Shown here: positions 9,791 to 21,222 of the stretch, in pieces | Layout: every line of letters starts with the position of its first letter | How positions within the stretch are numbered: position 1 is the first letter of the stretch | Origin: Allolobophora icterica | Lineage: Eukaryota > Annelida > Clitellata > Crassiclitellata > Lumbricidae | Assembly: GCA_963556255.1 (NCBI GenBank) | Contig: OY744609.1 | Span: 3,772,410-3,836,409, forward strand | Direction of reading: 5' to 3' | Length of the DNA stretch: 64,000 nucleotides | The notes under the pieces: generated by a model | The model's input: only the letters and a program-made list of their open reading frames with translations | Told to the model about the DNA's origin: nothing | Databases searched by the model: none | Made by a program: the position numbers and the translations under genes

Positions 9791-10699
9791 ATCCGTTAGC
9801 AATCAACACAATCAAATGATATTTTATAAATATATACAAACAGTAAAAAAGACATTCTCTGTCATATACTCCAAACTTGATAATAAAAAAGAAACGCAAC
9901 TTCACCCGATATTCTCAATCTATTGCTTTTAATTTTAATACCGCTTCATAGATATTGGCAACACATTTAATTACGACACGAGGTTCATAATTTATTTGTA
10001 AATGTTTACTTAATTAATTAATCAATGCAATTAAACAATATTATCGTAATATATACAAACGGTTAAAAAAGGAATAAAAGTTTTGTTTTTATTTTAACGA
10101 ATAGATTAAGAATCCCATGTACTTTAAGAATATAATATAGTTCGATTAGCAGATATAAACGAGTTTCAAATTGGTTTATTCATGTTTCGCTATCATTACA
10201 AATTATTACCTAATAACTAGTAATAAGTTTGATGGTTTTTTTCAGGGAAATGCTGTGGATAATCATTACACTAGAACTTTGGTAAATTACTGCACTGATA
10301 GGCCCCTATTGCACATACTAGGACGATATTATTCTCGATAAAATGTTCTGGCCCTTCGATATGGATCAATCTTCCAAATTTTGTTACACATTTACCCACC
10401 CTTAACCTGTTTTAAAAAACCTTAAAGACTACCTCATCTCTGCGTGTTAAACTACTGTGTTTAAGAAAAAACTTAGTCTGTTTGATTACTGTGTTTGAAA
10501 ACTTACACTATCAATCATGTTTTAGTCCGTTACAGTTTTTGTATTACCGACTCATTCAATAGGCCTACATTTGATTTCTGCGCTGATACTACTGCTAAGG
10601 GTTACCAGGAAAAGGGCCAACCCAACCTCAGTGGGTCAATACGACCAATTTGGATTGACCTTTTGACTCTTGCATCATTTACTAGAAGTCTTTGAGTTT
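9791..10699. other. AT-rich stretch with nothing recognised
   Basis: There is no supported gene, tail motif or inverted terminus here. Short open frames are AT-biased and look random. A short module-like ACTAGTAATAAG segment lies near 10215, but nothing can be assigned. Confidence 0.5.
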
Positions 10700-10984
10700 G
10701 TACCCAATGCTGCAATTGTGATATTACCATAATTTGCAACAAATGGTTTTACGATTGAACGCGATTGCCAAATATATTGCAGAATGGATGCGTTTTAAAG
10801 GGCGCTAATTGTACTTCATTATGATAGTACGCGCTCTATGTCTAGCGACATCTTGTGGCTGATAGAACCTGGTACTAGCAATAGTTTCCATTGCTTAACG
10901 ACATCTTGTGGTTAATAGAGCCTGGTACTAGTAATAATTTCCATTCTTTAACGACATCTTACATATCAGTTACTTAAGTCCAGT
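10700..10984 (-). repeat. Composite module B in reverse orientation
   Basis: The text (CGATTGAACGCGATTGCCAA, GATGCGTTTTAAAGGGCGCT, TAGCGACATCTTGTGGCTGA, then two TTTAACGACATCTT or close variants) is the reverse complement of the module at 30310-30490. Three tail hairpins are present, spaced about 60 bp apart. Confidence 0.6.
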
Positions 10985-11100
10985 TTATATCGCCGTGGTT
11001 GGGCTGGGAGCGCTTCTGCGTATAGGTAACTTGAGGGGGCGCTTTATTAAATTTCAAAATGAATGAATGAATGAATGAATGAATGAATGAATGAATCTTG
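10985..11100 (+). pseudogene. L2-like LINE 3' tip with (AATG)n tail
   Basis: Only the 3' hairpin region remains (GGGAGCGCTTCTG..GGGGGCGCTTTATTAAAT), followed by about nine AATG units at 11059-11096. The coding part is gone. Confidence 0.6.
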
Positions 11101-11359
11101 TAGAGTATAGACCATTTTACGAAGACTTTACAGTGCTCACAATTGAAACGAATTGAATGGTCACACTTAGTTTAAATTGTTTAAAGAGACATATACTGTA
11201 AAGCGAAGATTAATCAAAACAAACTTTTGAACAGTAATAACATAAGCCTTGCACTCAAAGCTAAGAAGTTTCACTTCTACCGCGCTTGGAGGGCACGCAC
11301 ACATTAATTTTTTGTTCCTTTTAATATGGGGCCCCTAGAATCGTGGGGCCCTGGCGACT

Positions 11360-12250
11360 GCCCAGCGTGCCCATGCATTAATACTTGCTATAGGGACTAT
11401 TCTTCTTAACGTAGGTAAGATAAGGTCACCGTCAACAACCCTAGCAGCTTCAAGATGTCGCTAAATCACTGATGATATTTGGTTCTGTTTAAACACCTTA
11501 AAATCGGGTCTCAAAAGCTATATATATATTTTACTCAAGCAGTGTTAATAGATTATTCCTTAGAAACGTCAAAAACGAAGTCAACGTCAGTGGTTCGTGG
11601 CAGCCAAAAGATACTATTAAATAGTGTAAAACTACAGTAGTTTAACGTGTATCTGGGTCACAGCCCGTAATCTGTTAGTGCCAGTCCCAAGCCTGGATGA
11701 AGGAGGAAGGAAATGTCAACGTCCATGGGAGCCACAGGATAGCGTTAAACACTGAAGCAACTGCTATTAAGGTAAGTATTTTCATTATTGCATTCTGGTG
11801 CAGTGGGAAAACACAGATAATTTTAAATCAGATGTCACTGACACCTATTATGTTCTTGTCCGTTTAAGAATAGAACCTAAGCTGGAAAACTAAATGACAC
11901 ACACTGTAATTGTAATCGTATTCTTAAGACTTCAACAGCGCCCAAATCATTAAAAATCGCGAGAATCGAAAACATTTGGCAGGTTACGTGAAATTTGACA
12001 TAGTAACGTTGAGATTTTATACAGTTGCAGAAACCACCTTATGCACAGGCGCTCAGTCAAGACAAAATCGACAGGTAGATAAGGTAAGAATCGATTCCAG
12101 GTCAAGATCCACAGGGTCAGGCAGGAAAGGAGGCAGTTAGACACCTACGGTGGATGGTGTATATAGAAATGGAGCGTCGAAATTGGCAAGGTATACAAGG
12201 TATACAAGGTATACATATAAGGAGGAGGAATCAGACATACATACAAACAT

Positions 12251-12288
<38 letters not shown>

Positions 12289-12293
12289 CTATA
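11360..12293. repeat. Composite modules M and N, intact copy
   Basis: From CTATAGGGACTATTCTTCTT through GATGTCGCTAAATCACTG, CACAGCCCGTAATCTGTTAG, CAGTCCCAAGCCTGGATGAA and GGAGGAATCAGACATAC, this is colinear with 46290-46450 joined to 50714-51304, where a LINE has since inserted. It is also colinear in part with 33790-34130. Three tail motifs occur at about 11453, 11607 and 11735. It ends in an AT microsatellite (12255-12284), where the other copy has expanded GA repeats. 11101-11359 holds nothing recognisable. Confidence 0.65.
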
Positions 12294-12569
12294 TTCATTA
12301 TTTTAATTACCTGTTATACTGCAATTAACATATACAAAGTGAAGCTGAATATTTTCCCAATATATTTTTCTACATTGTAACTTTTAATTAAGCTGTCTGG
12401 GTATTATATATATATATATAAATATATATAATATATATATAATGTATATATAATACCCAGACAGCTTTATTAAAAGTTACAATGTAGAAAAATATTTTGG
12501 GAAAATATTCAGCTTCACTTTGTAAAATTTAATGCTAATTGCGGTATAGCAGGTAATTAAAATAATGAA
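12294..12569. repeat. Large inverted repeat (hairpin) with AT-rich loop
   Basis: The left arm, starting TTCATTATTTTAATTACC at 12294, is repeated in reverse complement up to 12569 (GGTAATTAAAATAATGAA). The arms are about 115 bp and nearly perfect, including AGCTGTCTGGGTATTATATA. The loop is an imperfect TATA repeat at about 12410-12445. No coding content. It follows the module N copy directly. Confidence 0.8.
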
Positions 12570-12914
12570 ATGAAACAGAGCTGTAATGACATAATATTAC
12601 AATAATATTGCACTATTTAAAATGACTAAAAATTATTTATATCATATAGGCCTATAATACATGTGAATATTTACAGAATTATGGATCTAGATCCAGAGCT
12701 GAAGCTAACGATTCAATGTCGCTAAGATTTCGTTCTGAATTGCATATTTTATGTGGAAATCCCAAGAGGTGAAACTTTGGGGAGGTGAAAGCCTCTGGAA
12801 CCCTTTACAATACTACATATAAAATATTATATATAAAATACTATATATAAAATACTATGCATACTTTTAGCAGCCATGAGATGTCGTTAAACTGGACGCT
12901 AATTACATTAGATT
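12570..12914. repeat. Composite module A, left part
   Basis: TATATAAAATACTATATATA repeats lead to CAGCCATGAGATGTCGTTAA and AATTACATTAGATTC. The module is interrupted at 12914 by an L2-like LINE and resumes at 15752 with AAACCTCAAATTAGACACC. The uninterrupted text is seen at 29885-29950 and 42115-42180. Confidence 0.65.
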
Positions 12915-12917
12915 CTG

Positions 12918-14133
12918 TGGCTGGCACCAGGACTCCGATGACGTTCCGATTCTACGAGCGACTCCGTCGGGTTACTCTTCTCGTGACTGCCCTCGTCCAC
13001 CTCATCCTGATGGTCGTCCGGCTCGTGGTGGTGGCATCGTGACCTTCTTCCGGTCATCTCTACGGGTCACGCAAGTCTCACTCGACACGTCGCCAACCAC
13101 GTTTGAAGCTTTGTGTCTGAGCATCGCCTTGCCTCGCGGCTCAGTTACCCTCCTCACGGTTTATAGACCTGGATCGGCTACCGTTACTCCTCAGTTCTTC
13201 GAAGAATTCTCCTCCGTCCTTGAGTTTCTTGTCACTCGCAATACTCAACTCCTCATTCTCGGCGACTTCAATCTACACCTGGAGGACCCTACCATTCCTA
13301 CTTCGTTACGATTCCTCGAACTTCTCACTCAGTTTGGCCTCCGCCAGCACGTCAATCAAGCCACGCATCGACTTGGTGGATGGCTTGATCTCGTCATTAC
13401 CTCTGATGACGACCAAGTTACGGACCTTCTCATCCTTCCTCCTACGATCTCCGATCATTCGTATCTCAAATTTACTCTACCATCAGTTCACCTACAGCCA
13501 ATCCACTCCATTCGGAAGATGCGAGGATGGAAATCGTTTGACTCTCAGGCTTTCAGCGTCGCTATCAGAGACTCTCTCCTCTCGTCACCGGGTCCTGCAC
13601 TTGACATTCTCACGGTTCCTCAATTATTTGATCTCTACACCTCCACCGTTACCAGTCTGCTGGATTCCATGCTTCCATGTCGTCAAGTAAAGACCCGTCA
13701 TCGACCATTGGCCGTCTGGTTCGACGCCGACTGTCATAAACTTCGCCGTCGCACCCGTTGCTTGGAGCGACGCTCTCGCCGGACCAAGGATCCTAATGAC
13801 CGATTGGCTTGGATTACCCAGCTTCGTGCCCTTCATCGTCTCTACCATCGCAAGGAGGCTGCTCACTGGGAGAAGCTGGTCTCACGCAATCTCAAAAACC
13901 CAAGACGCCTTTGGTCTTCAATCTTGGGTCTACTGGGCCGGCCTTCTCGTCCTTCAGAAATTCCTGCCTTCTCCGCAAATGAATTCTTGACTATGCTCAC
14001 GGAAAAGACTGACCGACTCAGAGCCTCCACATCAGATGCTCCTCCACCGACGTTTACCACAACGTCTTCTGCTTTTGACGATTTTCCGACCCATATTGGA
14101 CTCGGACCTTCGTACAGTTCTTTCATCAGTTAA
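12918..14133 (+). pseudogene. LINE endonuclease domain (APE-like), partial
   Basis: The frame reads WHQDSDDVPILRATPSGYSS and RGGGIVTFFRSSL at 12921-13060, then GDFNLHLEDP near 13261, LDLVIT near 13387 and SDHS near 13453. These are the later motifs of the apurinic-endonuclease-like domain that nicks target DNA. The N-terminal catalytic Asn/Glu blocks are missing by 5' truncation. After the domain comes the Arg-rich linker (RRRTRCLERRSRRTK) typical between EN and RT. The frame ends at 14133; the RT frame is shifted by one base, the shift lying near 14085-14095. Confidence 0.85.
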
Positions 14134-15688
14134 TTTAAATTCTTGTGAATTAGATCCTCTTCCCCCTTTCATTCTTAGTGACATTTTAGATGATTTTGCT
14201 CCATTTCTGCTTTATCTCTTTAATAGGTCCCTCTCTGAAGGTTGTGTCCCCGCCTCGCAAAAGCGGGCCATTGTTTTCCCCTCACTCAAGAAGCCCAATC
14301 TTGACACAAACCTCTGCCAAAACTACCGTCCAATCTCTAATCTATCATTTCTATCTAAAACCCTTGAACGCCTTGTCTCTCTTCAACTTCTTCCCTATCT
14401 GGAACAATCTGGGCTTCTACCTCCCTTTCAGTCAGGTTTTAGGGCTCACCACTCCACTGAAACTGCCCTCCTTTCCTTGCTTTCTGAAATTTATTCAGCT
14501 GTTGATAGGTCCGAACTCACCCTTCTGGCACTATATGATGTCTCTGCAGCCTTTGACATGGTGGACCACACCATTCTTCTACAGCGTCTTGAGACCTCTT
14601 GTGGTCTGAAGGGCCCCCCTCTCCAGTGGTTCCGGTCATACCTGTCTGATCGCACTCAGATGGTTATCTCTGGTGAATCTAGAACTCTGTGGGTCCCTAT
14701 TAAACTCGGTGTTCCGCAGGGCTCTGTTCTGGGCCCTCTCCTCTTTATTTTGTACACGGCTGGTATCCCCTCTCTCTTCCCCATCCATGGGGCTTCAGGC
14801 CATCTCTTTGCTGACGATGTCCAGGCTTATGTCCATGGGCCTCCTTCCTCTCAACTTCTTCTTGTTCAGCGCATCGAAGCTCTTTCTCGTGATCTTCATA
14901 CCTGGATGTCTTGCAATCGCCTCTCCCTCAATTCGTCAAAAACCCAGTTTATCTGGTTTGGCACTCCTCAGCAACTTAAAAAACTCGACTTTGCTGTGCT
15001 GTCTCAAAGGTTTCCGCTTTTCACTTTCTCGTCTAGCGTTCGTGATCTAGGAGTGACCCTTGACAATTCTCTCACCTTTACTGAACACATTTCCAAACTC
15101 ACTCGCACTTCCTATTTTCACCTAAGGCGCCTTAGAGCTATCCGTCGCTCTCTGTCATCTCCAATTTTCACTTCAATTGTCCATGCATTTGTCTGCTCTA
15201 GACTTGACTACTGCAATTCCCTCCTCATTGGTCTTCCCAAAGTCCGTCTTGCTCCTCTTCAGTCCGTTCTCAATGCTGCTGCTAGATTAATTGCCCGTCT
15301 TCCTCGATTCTCTCATATCACCACCTTTATGGCAGAAGAACTCCACTGGCTCCCGCTTTCTGCCCGCATCCAATTTAAGGTCCTCATCCTTGTCTCTAAG
15401 GCTCAGCTTGGTTTCGCTCCAAAATATTTATGTGACTTATTTCATCGCCCTCACTCTGCGGCTTCTCTTCGTCCTCTTCGTTCATCTGACCGTTTGGACC
15501 TCCTCGTTCCCCGTGTCAGGACTTCACTGGCTCAATCTAGGTCGTTTGCTTCCATTGGCCCTGCTCTTTGGAATGGGCTTCCTCCGTTTGTTCGTTCTTC
15601 TATTCTCTCAGGTAGCGTCTCTTCCTCTTTTACCTTTCTTAAAACTTGCTTTTTCTCTCGGGGTCTATCGCACTGGGAGCGCTTCTGA
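14036..15688 (+). pseudogene. L2/CR1-like reverse transcriptase, nearly complete
   Basis: From about 14095 the frame encodes an RT: LPPFIL, NYRPISNLSFLSKTLERLV, QSGFRAHHSTETALL, LYDVSAAFDMVDHTILL (first catalytic Asp), GVPQGSVLGPLLFILYT and FADDVQAY at about 14806-14829 (catalytic Asp pair). Then come NRLSLNSSKTQFIWFG, VRDLGVTLDNSLTF, the C-terminal SRLDYCNSLLIGLP and LHWLPLSARIQFK, and GPALWNGLPPFVR. The order and wording are those of L2/CR1-group LINEs. RT is full length to the stop at 15688. The first 20 or so codons (14036-14094) are out of the ancestral frame. Confidence 0.9.
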
Positions 15689-15751
15689 ATGGCCCTCCCG
15701 CTAGAAGCGCTTTATAAATATCCGAATACAATACAATACAATATTAGATTC

Positions 15752-15904
15752 AAACCTCAAATTAGACACCTTTAAATATTTTCACAAGAAGATTATATAT
15801 TTTCAAAGGCCTTTCTCATATCAATTGCAGGATGTGCCATTCCGATGACGTACAAATAAATAAAAGAGAACTTTAAAATGCTATATATCAATTATATAGT
15901 TAAA
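15752..15904. repeat. Composite module A, right part
   Basis: Continuation of module A after the L2 insertion: AAACCTCAAATTAGACACCT, then AATAAAAGAGAACTTTAAAA. Matches 29935-30110. Confidence 0.6.
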
Positions 15905-16954
<1,050 letters not shown>

Positions 16955-17285
16955 GTAATGTAAATGTAAATCTCCGAAATTTCTCTGCGCCACACAAAAG
17001 CCACGCCAGGGAGACCAGCTTATTCACCGGCTCTATACCAAATCAAGTCCACAATAGCCATGCCCGCCTAGTCCGTTCCGGTGCCAGGTCAGAGTCCGTG
17101 GAGGTCAAGCCGAGGAGACAGCAGGGTGCTACGGTGGTAATCGGCGATGATGGCGGTTTTGTGGTGGAGCAGGAATGGAATCAGGATAGGATATCTTGAA
17201 GAGGTCGGTTTTCAGTCGTGAGTGGAAAGCAGCGGAGGACAGTGCAAGCGGAGGAGAGGTGATGGAACAGCAACGTTATTCTCGT
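16955..17285 (-). pseudogene. Possible LINE 3' end fragment
   Basis: The minus strand shows FHSRLKTDLFK near 17230-17200, like the end of L2/CR1 proteins, then a 3' UTR ending GAAATTTCGGAGATTTACAT with TTACAT repeats. The body between has stops. A LINE remnant is plausible but weak. Confidence 0.35.
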
Positions 17286-17470
17286 TGGCGTGACTGACAA
17301 TTCCTGCTATGAATAATATTGATCTGTTTAAACGCATTTAAACCGTACGTTTCAGACAATTACATCCCACTATCGTGAAATTTTTATACAGCCAACTCCA
17401 CGACTACCTGGAGTGCCAGTAGTGTCAGTCCTAACCATGGAAATAAGGAGGAGGACGGCAGTTGCACCAT
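17286..17470. repeat. Composite modules D and E
   Basis: ACTGACAATTCCTGCTATGA, GTTTAAACGCATTTAAACCG and CTACCTGGAGTGCCAGTAGT match 30745-30862/31048-31080 and 39050-39184. The module is cut by the CR1-like fragment on the right. Confidence 0.6.
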
Positions 17471-17940
17471 CTGGTGCAGAGTTTAATCCTGAGCGAATCG
17501 ATTACTGCAATGTCGCCTGTGCTGGCTTTGCAACAGCGCAGTATCATTCGGCTTCATGCGGTCATCAAAGCTGCTGCTCGTCTGGTCATGAGACTAAAAA
17601 GTTCGACCACATTACAACCGCGATCCAAGATCTTCAGTGGCTCAGAATAGGCGATCGGATCAAATACAAACTTTGCTTCGTGGTGCACAAATGTCTGAAC
17701 AACTGCGCTCCACGTTACCTCGAAGACATCAGGCCGCTATCAGACGACCCTAATAGGTCGAGGCTGCCAGCAGTAAATTCCGCTGACGTCTTTGTATCAG
17801 CAACAAAAAGTAACTAAAACGGACGATCGGGCCTTTTGGGTCACTGGCCCATGTACACTTTATACTGGGGTATAGACCCGCGATTAACCGAAATCGAGGA
17901 CTATAAAGGATCCGAATACCATAATATAAAGGTGTTTACA
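17471..17940 (+). pseudogene. CR1-like LINE C-terminal fragment
   Basis: RIDYCNVACAG, then (other frame) AVIKAAARLVMRL, then FDHITTAIQDLQWLRIGDRI and KYKLCFVVHKCLNNCAPRYL match the region after RT in CR1-like LINEs (usually LDYCN.., AARL, LHWLP...RI.YK). A frameshift near 17540-17590 breaks it, and it stops at 17815. The 3' part GGGTATAGACCCGCGATTAA to AATACC resembles a LINE tail. It is a different family from the L2 copies here. Confidence 0.65.
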
Positions 17941-18097
17941 AAAACTAAAATATTTGCTACTTCTTGCTACCTCTTTAACACTGTAACGACGCGAGTGTAT
18001 TAAAATCGATTGAGAAGCAATGCAGCTCCTTGTTATCGTGTTAACGACATCTTACGGCTACGCAGAAGGCAGGCAGAAAGGCGGGCGGGAGGTTCAG
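17941..18097. other. Short spacer with one reversed tail motif
   Basis: The spacer contains TTAACGACATCTTACGGCTA near 18040, a reversed tail hairpin. Nothing else is seen. Confidence 0.4.
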
Positions 18098-20463
18098 AAG
18101 TACGTTTACATTTACGAAATATTTTATTAAGTGTGATCCGTACCTCTCCATTGTAGAGTAGAAGTAGTTATAAAATGGTATAGGCAACTTAGCAGTAAAC
18201 ACAAATAAATTGTAACAGTTTCAGTAAATTTAGCAACTATAACCAGAGGCTTTTAACAGGTGTGATACCCAGTCAAACGATTTTAGTACAAGTTGAAATC
18301 GCCTATTCAAACAATTAGTTGGTTAGTTGTTGTTTAACGACGCCAGGTTTACGACAGAGATGATTGTCGTCGCCCTCCTCCGTTACTGGCACCACCCAAA
18401 AAGATGGTGGCCATTTCCATTTCTTAACGACACCTGGTGGCTTCAGTAGCCGTTCAGTGTTCACGTCCTTCTTCTGCGCTAGAGATGTCATGCCGATAAT
18501 AGAGTAACTAACTGATAATGAGATTTAAAATTATATAGCTATGAGTATCATATTTAAAGGTGTTTAAACAGCGACTGACCGTAGCGTCATGTTTAACTAT
18601 ACATTGTGGCTATATGGAACTGTATCTGGTCGTTGGTTGCATTTGTGCCACTTTTTGAAATATTTTGCGACTAAATGTGATTAATTTATACTAGATATGT
18701 GAGGATTGAAGTGTTTTAGAACGTAGTTTTGTTTTGTAATGACGTCTGGTGGCTGGCGTGTAACTCGATCTTAGCCTAGACACAAGTGATTTTACTTCAT
18801 AGCTATGTTATTTACTGCTTAGTAGTGGTTGCTGCTTAACGATACTCTGTCATATGAAAGATTATTATCGTCGCCCTCCTCTTTTACCCAGGATTGGCAC
18901 TGGCACTAACTGGCAAAATTTGCGCTACGGTTTTTTCTGTAGACCTAATTGCAGAAAAGTGATTTGTTTTACCTTGTTTTGCAATAGATCCAACAGTTTA
19001 ACGACATTACTTTTTATGGAATCAAAGGTCTCCCACGTCGCTTGTAAGAAAATTGTTTGAACAGTTCTCACAATGCAACCTTAAGTCAACGCATTGAATT
19101 AAGAGTGAACTCCTGTGTTTAACGGACATCTTATGGCTGCCAGGGCCGTACACACCGCCCTCCTCCTTTCTCCAGGCTTGGGACTGGTACTTCAGAAATA
19201 CGGCCAGCTACGGTTTTAAAAATCCAATTTTAAAATTTATTATAGTGTAAGGTGTGAGCGGTTAAAACGTGTCTAACTTTTTGGGTAGTAGTTGTCACAA
19301 AGTGACCGAAAATTAAGTCGTCGCTAGACAATCTTTTATTTGTGTTATACTCATGATATGGGTGTGTCATTGCACTTAACATGCATTGACCATCGCAATA
19401 GAATATCATATATAATTTATAATGGACATGTTTAAAAGGTGTCTAATTTTGTTTGTATACTTCTGGCTTCGCAATCGCTCAAACGGACAGTGTAGGCCTA
19501 GCCTATATTTCATGTTTTGCTGACATTAACAACGTCTTTAGTAGAGAATACGTTTTTTTCGTTTATTCTTCAGTCTAACATTATCTTATGACAACATCAG
19601 CCCTTTAAATATTAATCAAATACTAACAACTACACAAACAGCATGCACATTAAACTACACAGATAGCTTAAGTGGTGAAGGATATCACCCGATTAATTCG
19701 TTGAAAGTAATGTGGGTAGAGGACCAAACGCTAGTCATAGAAGTATGTTTACATTTACATAACATTGTAGTAAGTGTAATCCTTGCTTCTCCGTTGTAGA
19801 GTAGGAATAGTAATAAATTGGCATCGGTAGCAGTAAACACTAATAATTTGTACCAGTTTTAGTCAATGTTTTAACTATACACAGAGGTTATTGTCAACGT
19901 ACACGAGGCCTTATATGGCCTTATACGATTTTATTACAAGTTGAAACAATTGTTGGTTAGTTGTTGTTTAAGGACGCTGCCTCATATTAGAGATGATTAT
20001 CGTCCCCTCATCCGTTACTGGCACCTCTCGAAAAAGAATTGGCGATTTAAATTATATAACAACTTCTCTTGGCTTCAGAAGCCGTTGGGGTCAATTTGCA
20101 GTTGACTTATAAAGTAGTTCCGAATACATCAAGCAACTAACTGAAATGAGGTTTTCTTATACGGTCAACAAAATAATATTTAAAGGTGTCTAAACATAGA
20201 CTGTAAACTTCATTAGTCCTTCTCTGAACTATACTTTGTGGCTACTACAGAACCTGTTGACGACTTTATGCCACTTTTAGAAATATTTAGCGACTGAATG
20301 CGATAAACTAAATCTAGATGTGTGAGAATGGAAGTGTTTTAAATCGTGGTTCCTAATTCTTTTATAACGACATCTTGTGGCTGGCGTGTACGTTGATCTT
20401 AACCCACACAAAAGTGATTTTACCTCATAGGTAGACTGTCTACCGCTTAGTAGCAGTTTCTGG
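18098..20463 (-). repeat. Two direct copies of a ~0.73-kb repeat with reversed tails
   Basis: 18098-18836 and 19740-20463 align along their length: GTTTACATTTAC..., TTGTAGAGTAG, AGCAGTAAACAC, TTAGTTGTTGTTTAA, AGTGATTTTAC, GCTTAGTAG. Both carry reversed GTTTAACGACGCC-type tail motifs, as does the 18837-19739 spacer (near 18835, 18995 and 19120). The spacer also has CGCCCTCCTCCTTTCTCCAG and GGCTTGGGACTGGTAC, the reverse of the CCAGTCCCAAGCCTGG block. No coding potential. Confidence 0.65.
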
Positions 20464-21161
20464 GTGAATACGCCGTATCACCTCAGTCCCTCTGGTTATA
20501 TCGGAGGCAGAGCGAGTAGATGCAACCCGAGTCCTGGGAATAACCTTGCGTTCGGACCTCAGAATGTCTACTCATGTGGACTCGATATTATCTGCCTGTT
20601 CGTCATGTATGCTTTGGGGGTATTAAGATCCCACGGTCTACCGTCTATGTCCTTGCATGTAGTGGCCAAATTGACAACCATTGCACAACTAATGTGTGCC
20701 TCACCGGCCTGGTGGGGATACACGAATGTTTAAGACAGGGCTAGAATCGAACAACTGATGGCTAGGATGAAGCGTAGGGGTCGTATTAGCCCAGACTCGC
20801 CGACTGCGGCAAAACTGGCTGACGGGACGGATGACCGACTGTTGCAGAAGTAAGAACAAACGAAATGCATGTCCTTCATAGACAATCCCCCCATGCCGCC
20901 TCCATTCCCGGTATGAGCTAAGACCAAGACCGCATGATTTCCTCCTCCGCCTTAAAGATAATCGTAATTTCATATCTCGTGTATTATTTAAAAACATCTA
21001 GCGAACAATGTACCTATAATTCCTATTCTAGCCTTACCTCAAATTATATTATATTGCCTACATTCATAATTCGTTACTACTTACGTACTATCACTTATGA
21101 TAATTAGTTGTAGTCTGTTACAAGTTGCGACCTTGTCAACTTGCTTTTGAGAATAAACGAA

Positions 21162-21221
<60 letters not shown>
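20464..21221 (+). pseudogene. Non-LTR retrotransposon C-terminus with (ATTG)n tail
   Basis: Across a few frame breaks the reading VLGITLRSDL.MSTHVDSI, LGVLRSHGLP, ASPAWWGYT and ARIEQLMARMKRRGRISPDS belongs to the post-RT region of a Jockey/CR1-type LINE (ASPAWWGF block). The 3' UTR ends GAATAAACGAA followed by about 15 ATTG units (21162-21221), which are the tail. It is 5' truncated, and its start coincides with the end of the repeat copy at 20463. Confidence 0.7.

Positions 21222-21222
<1 letters not shown>

Larger units (their letters stand above)
12915..15742 (+). mobile_element. L2/CR1-like LINE, 5' truncated, with clear TSD
   Basis: The element is flanked by ATTAGATTC at 12906-12914 and 15743-15751, a 9-bp target-site duplication. 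It starts within the endonuclease domain, so it is 5' truncated. It ends with a hairpin region (GGGAGCGCTTCTGA..AGAAGCGCTTTATAAAT) and an ATACA tail. It inserted into composite module A. A one-base frameshift separates EN and RT, so this copy is not autonomous. Confidence 0.92.

Noticed and set aside
13624..14126. Minus-strand frames within the LINE endonuclease
   Set aside because: Antisense shadows of a clearly coding plus-strand domain.
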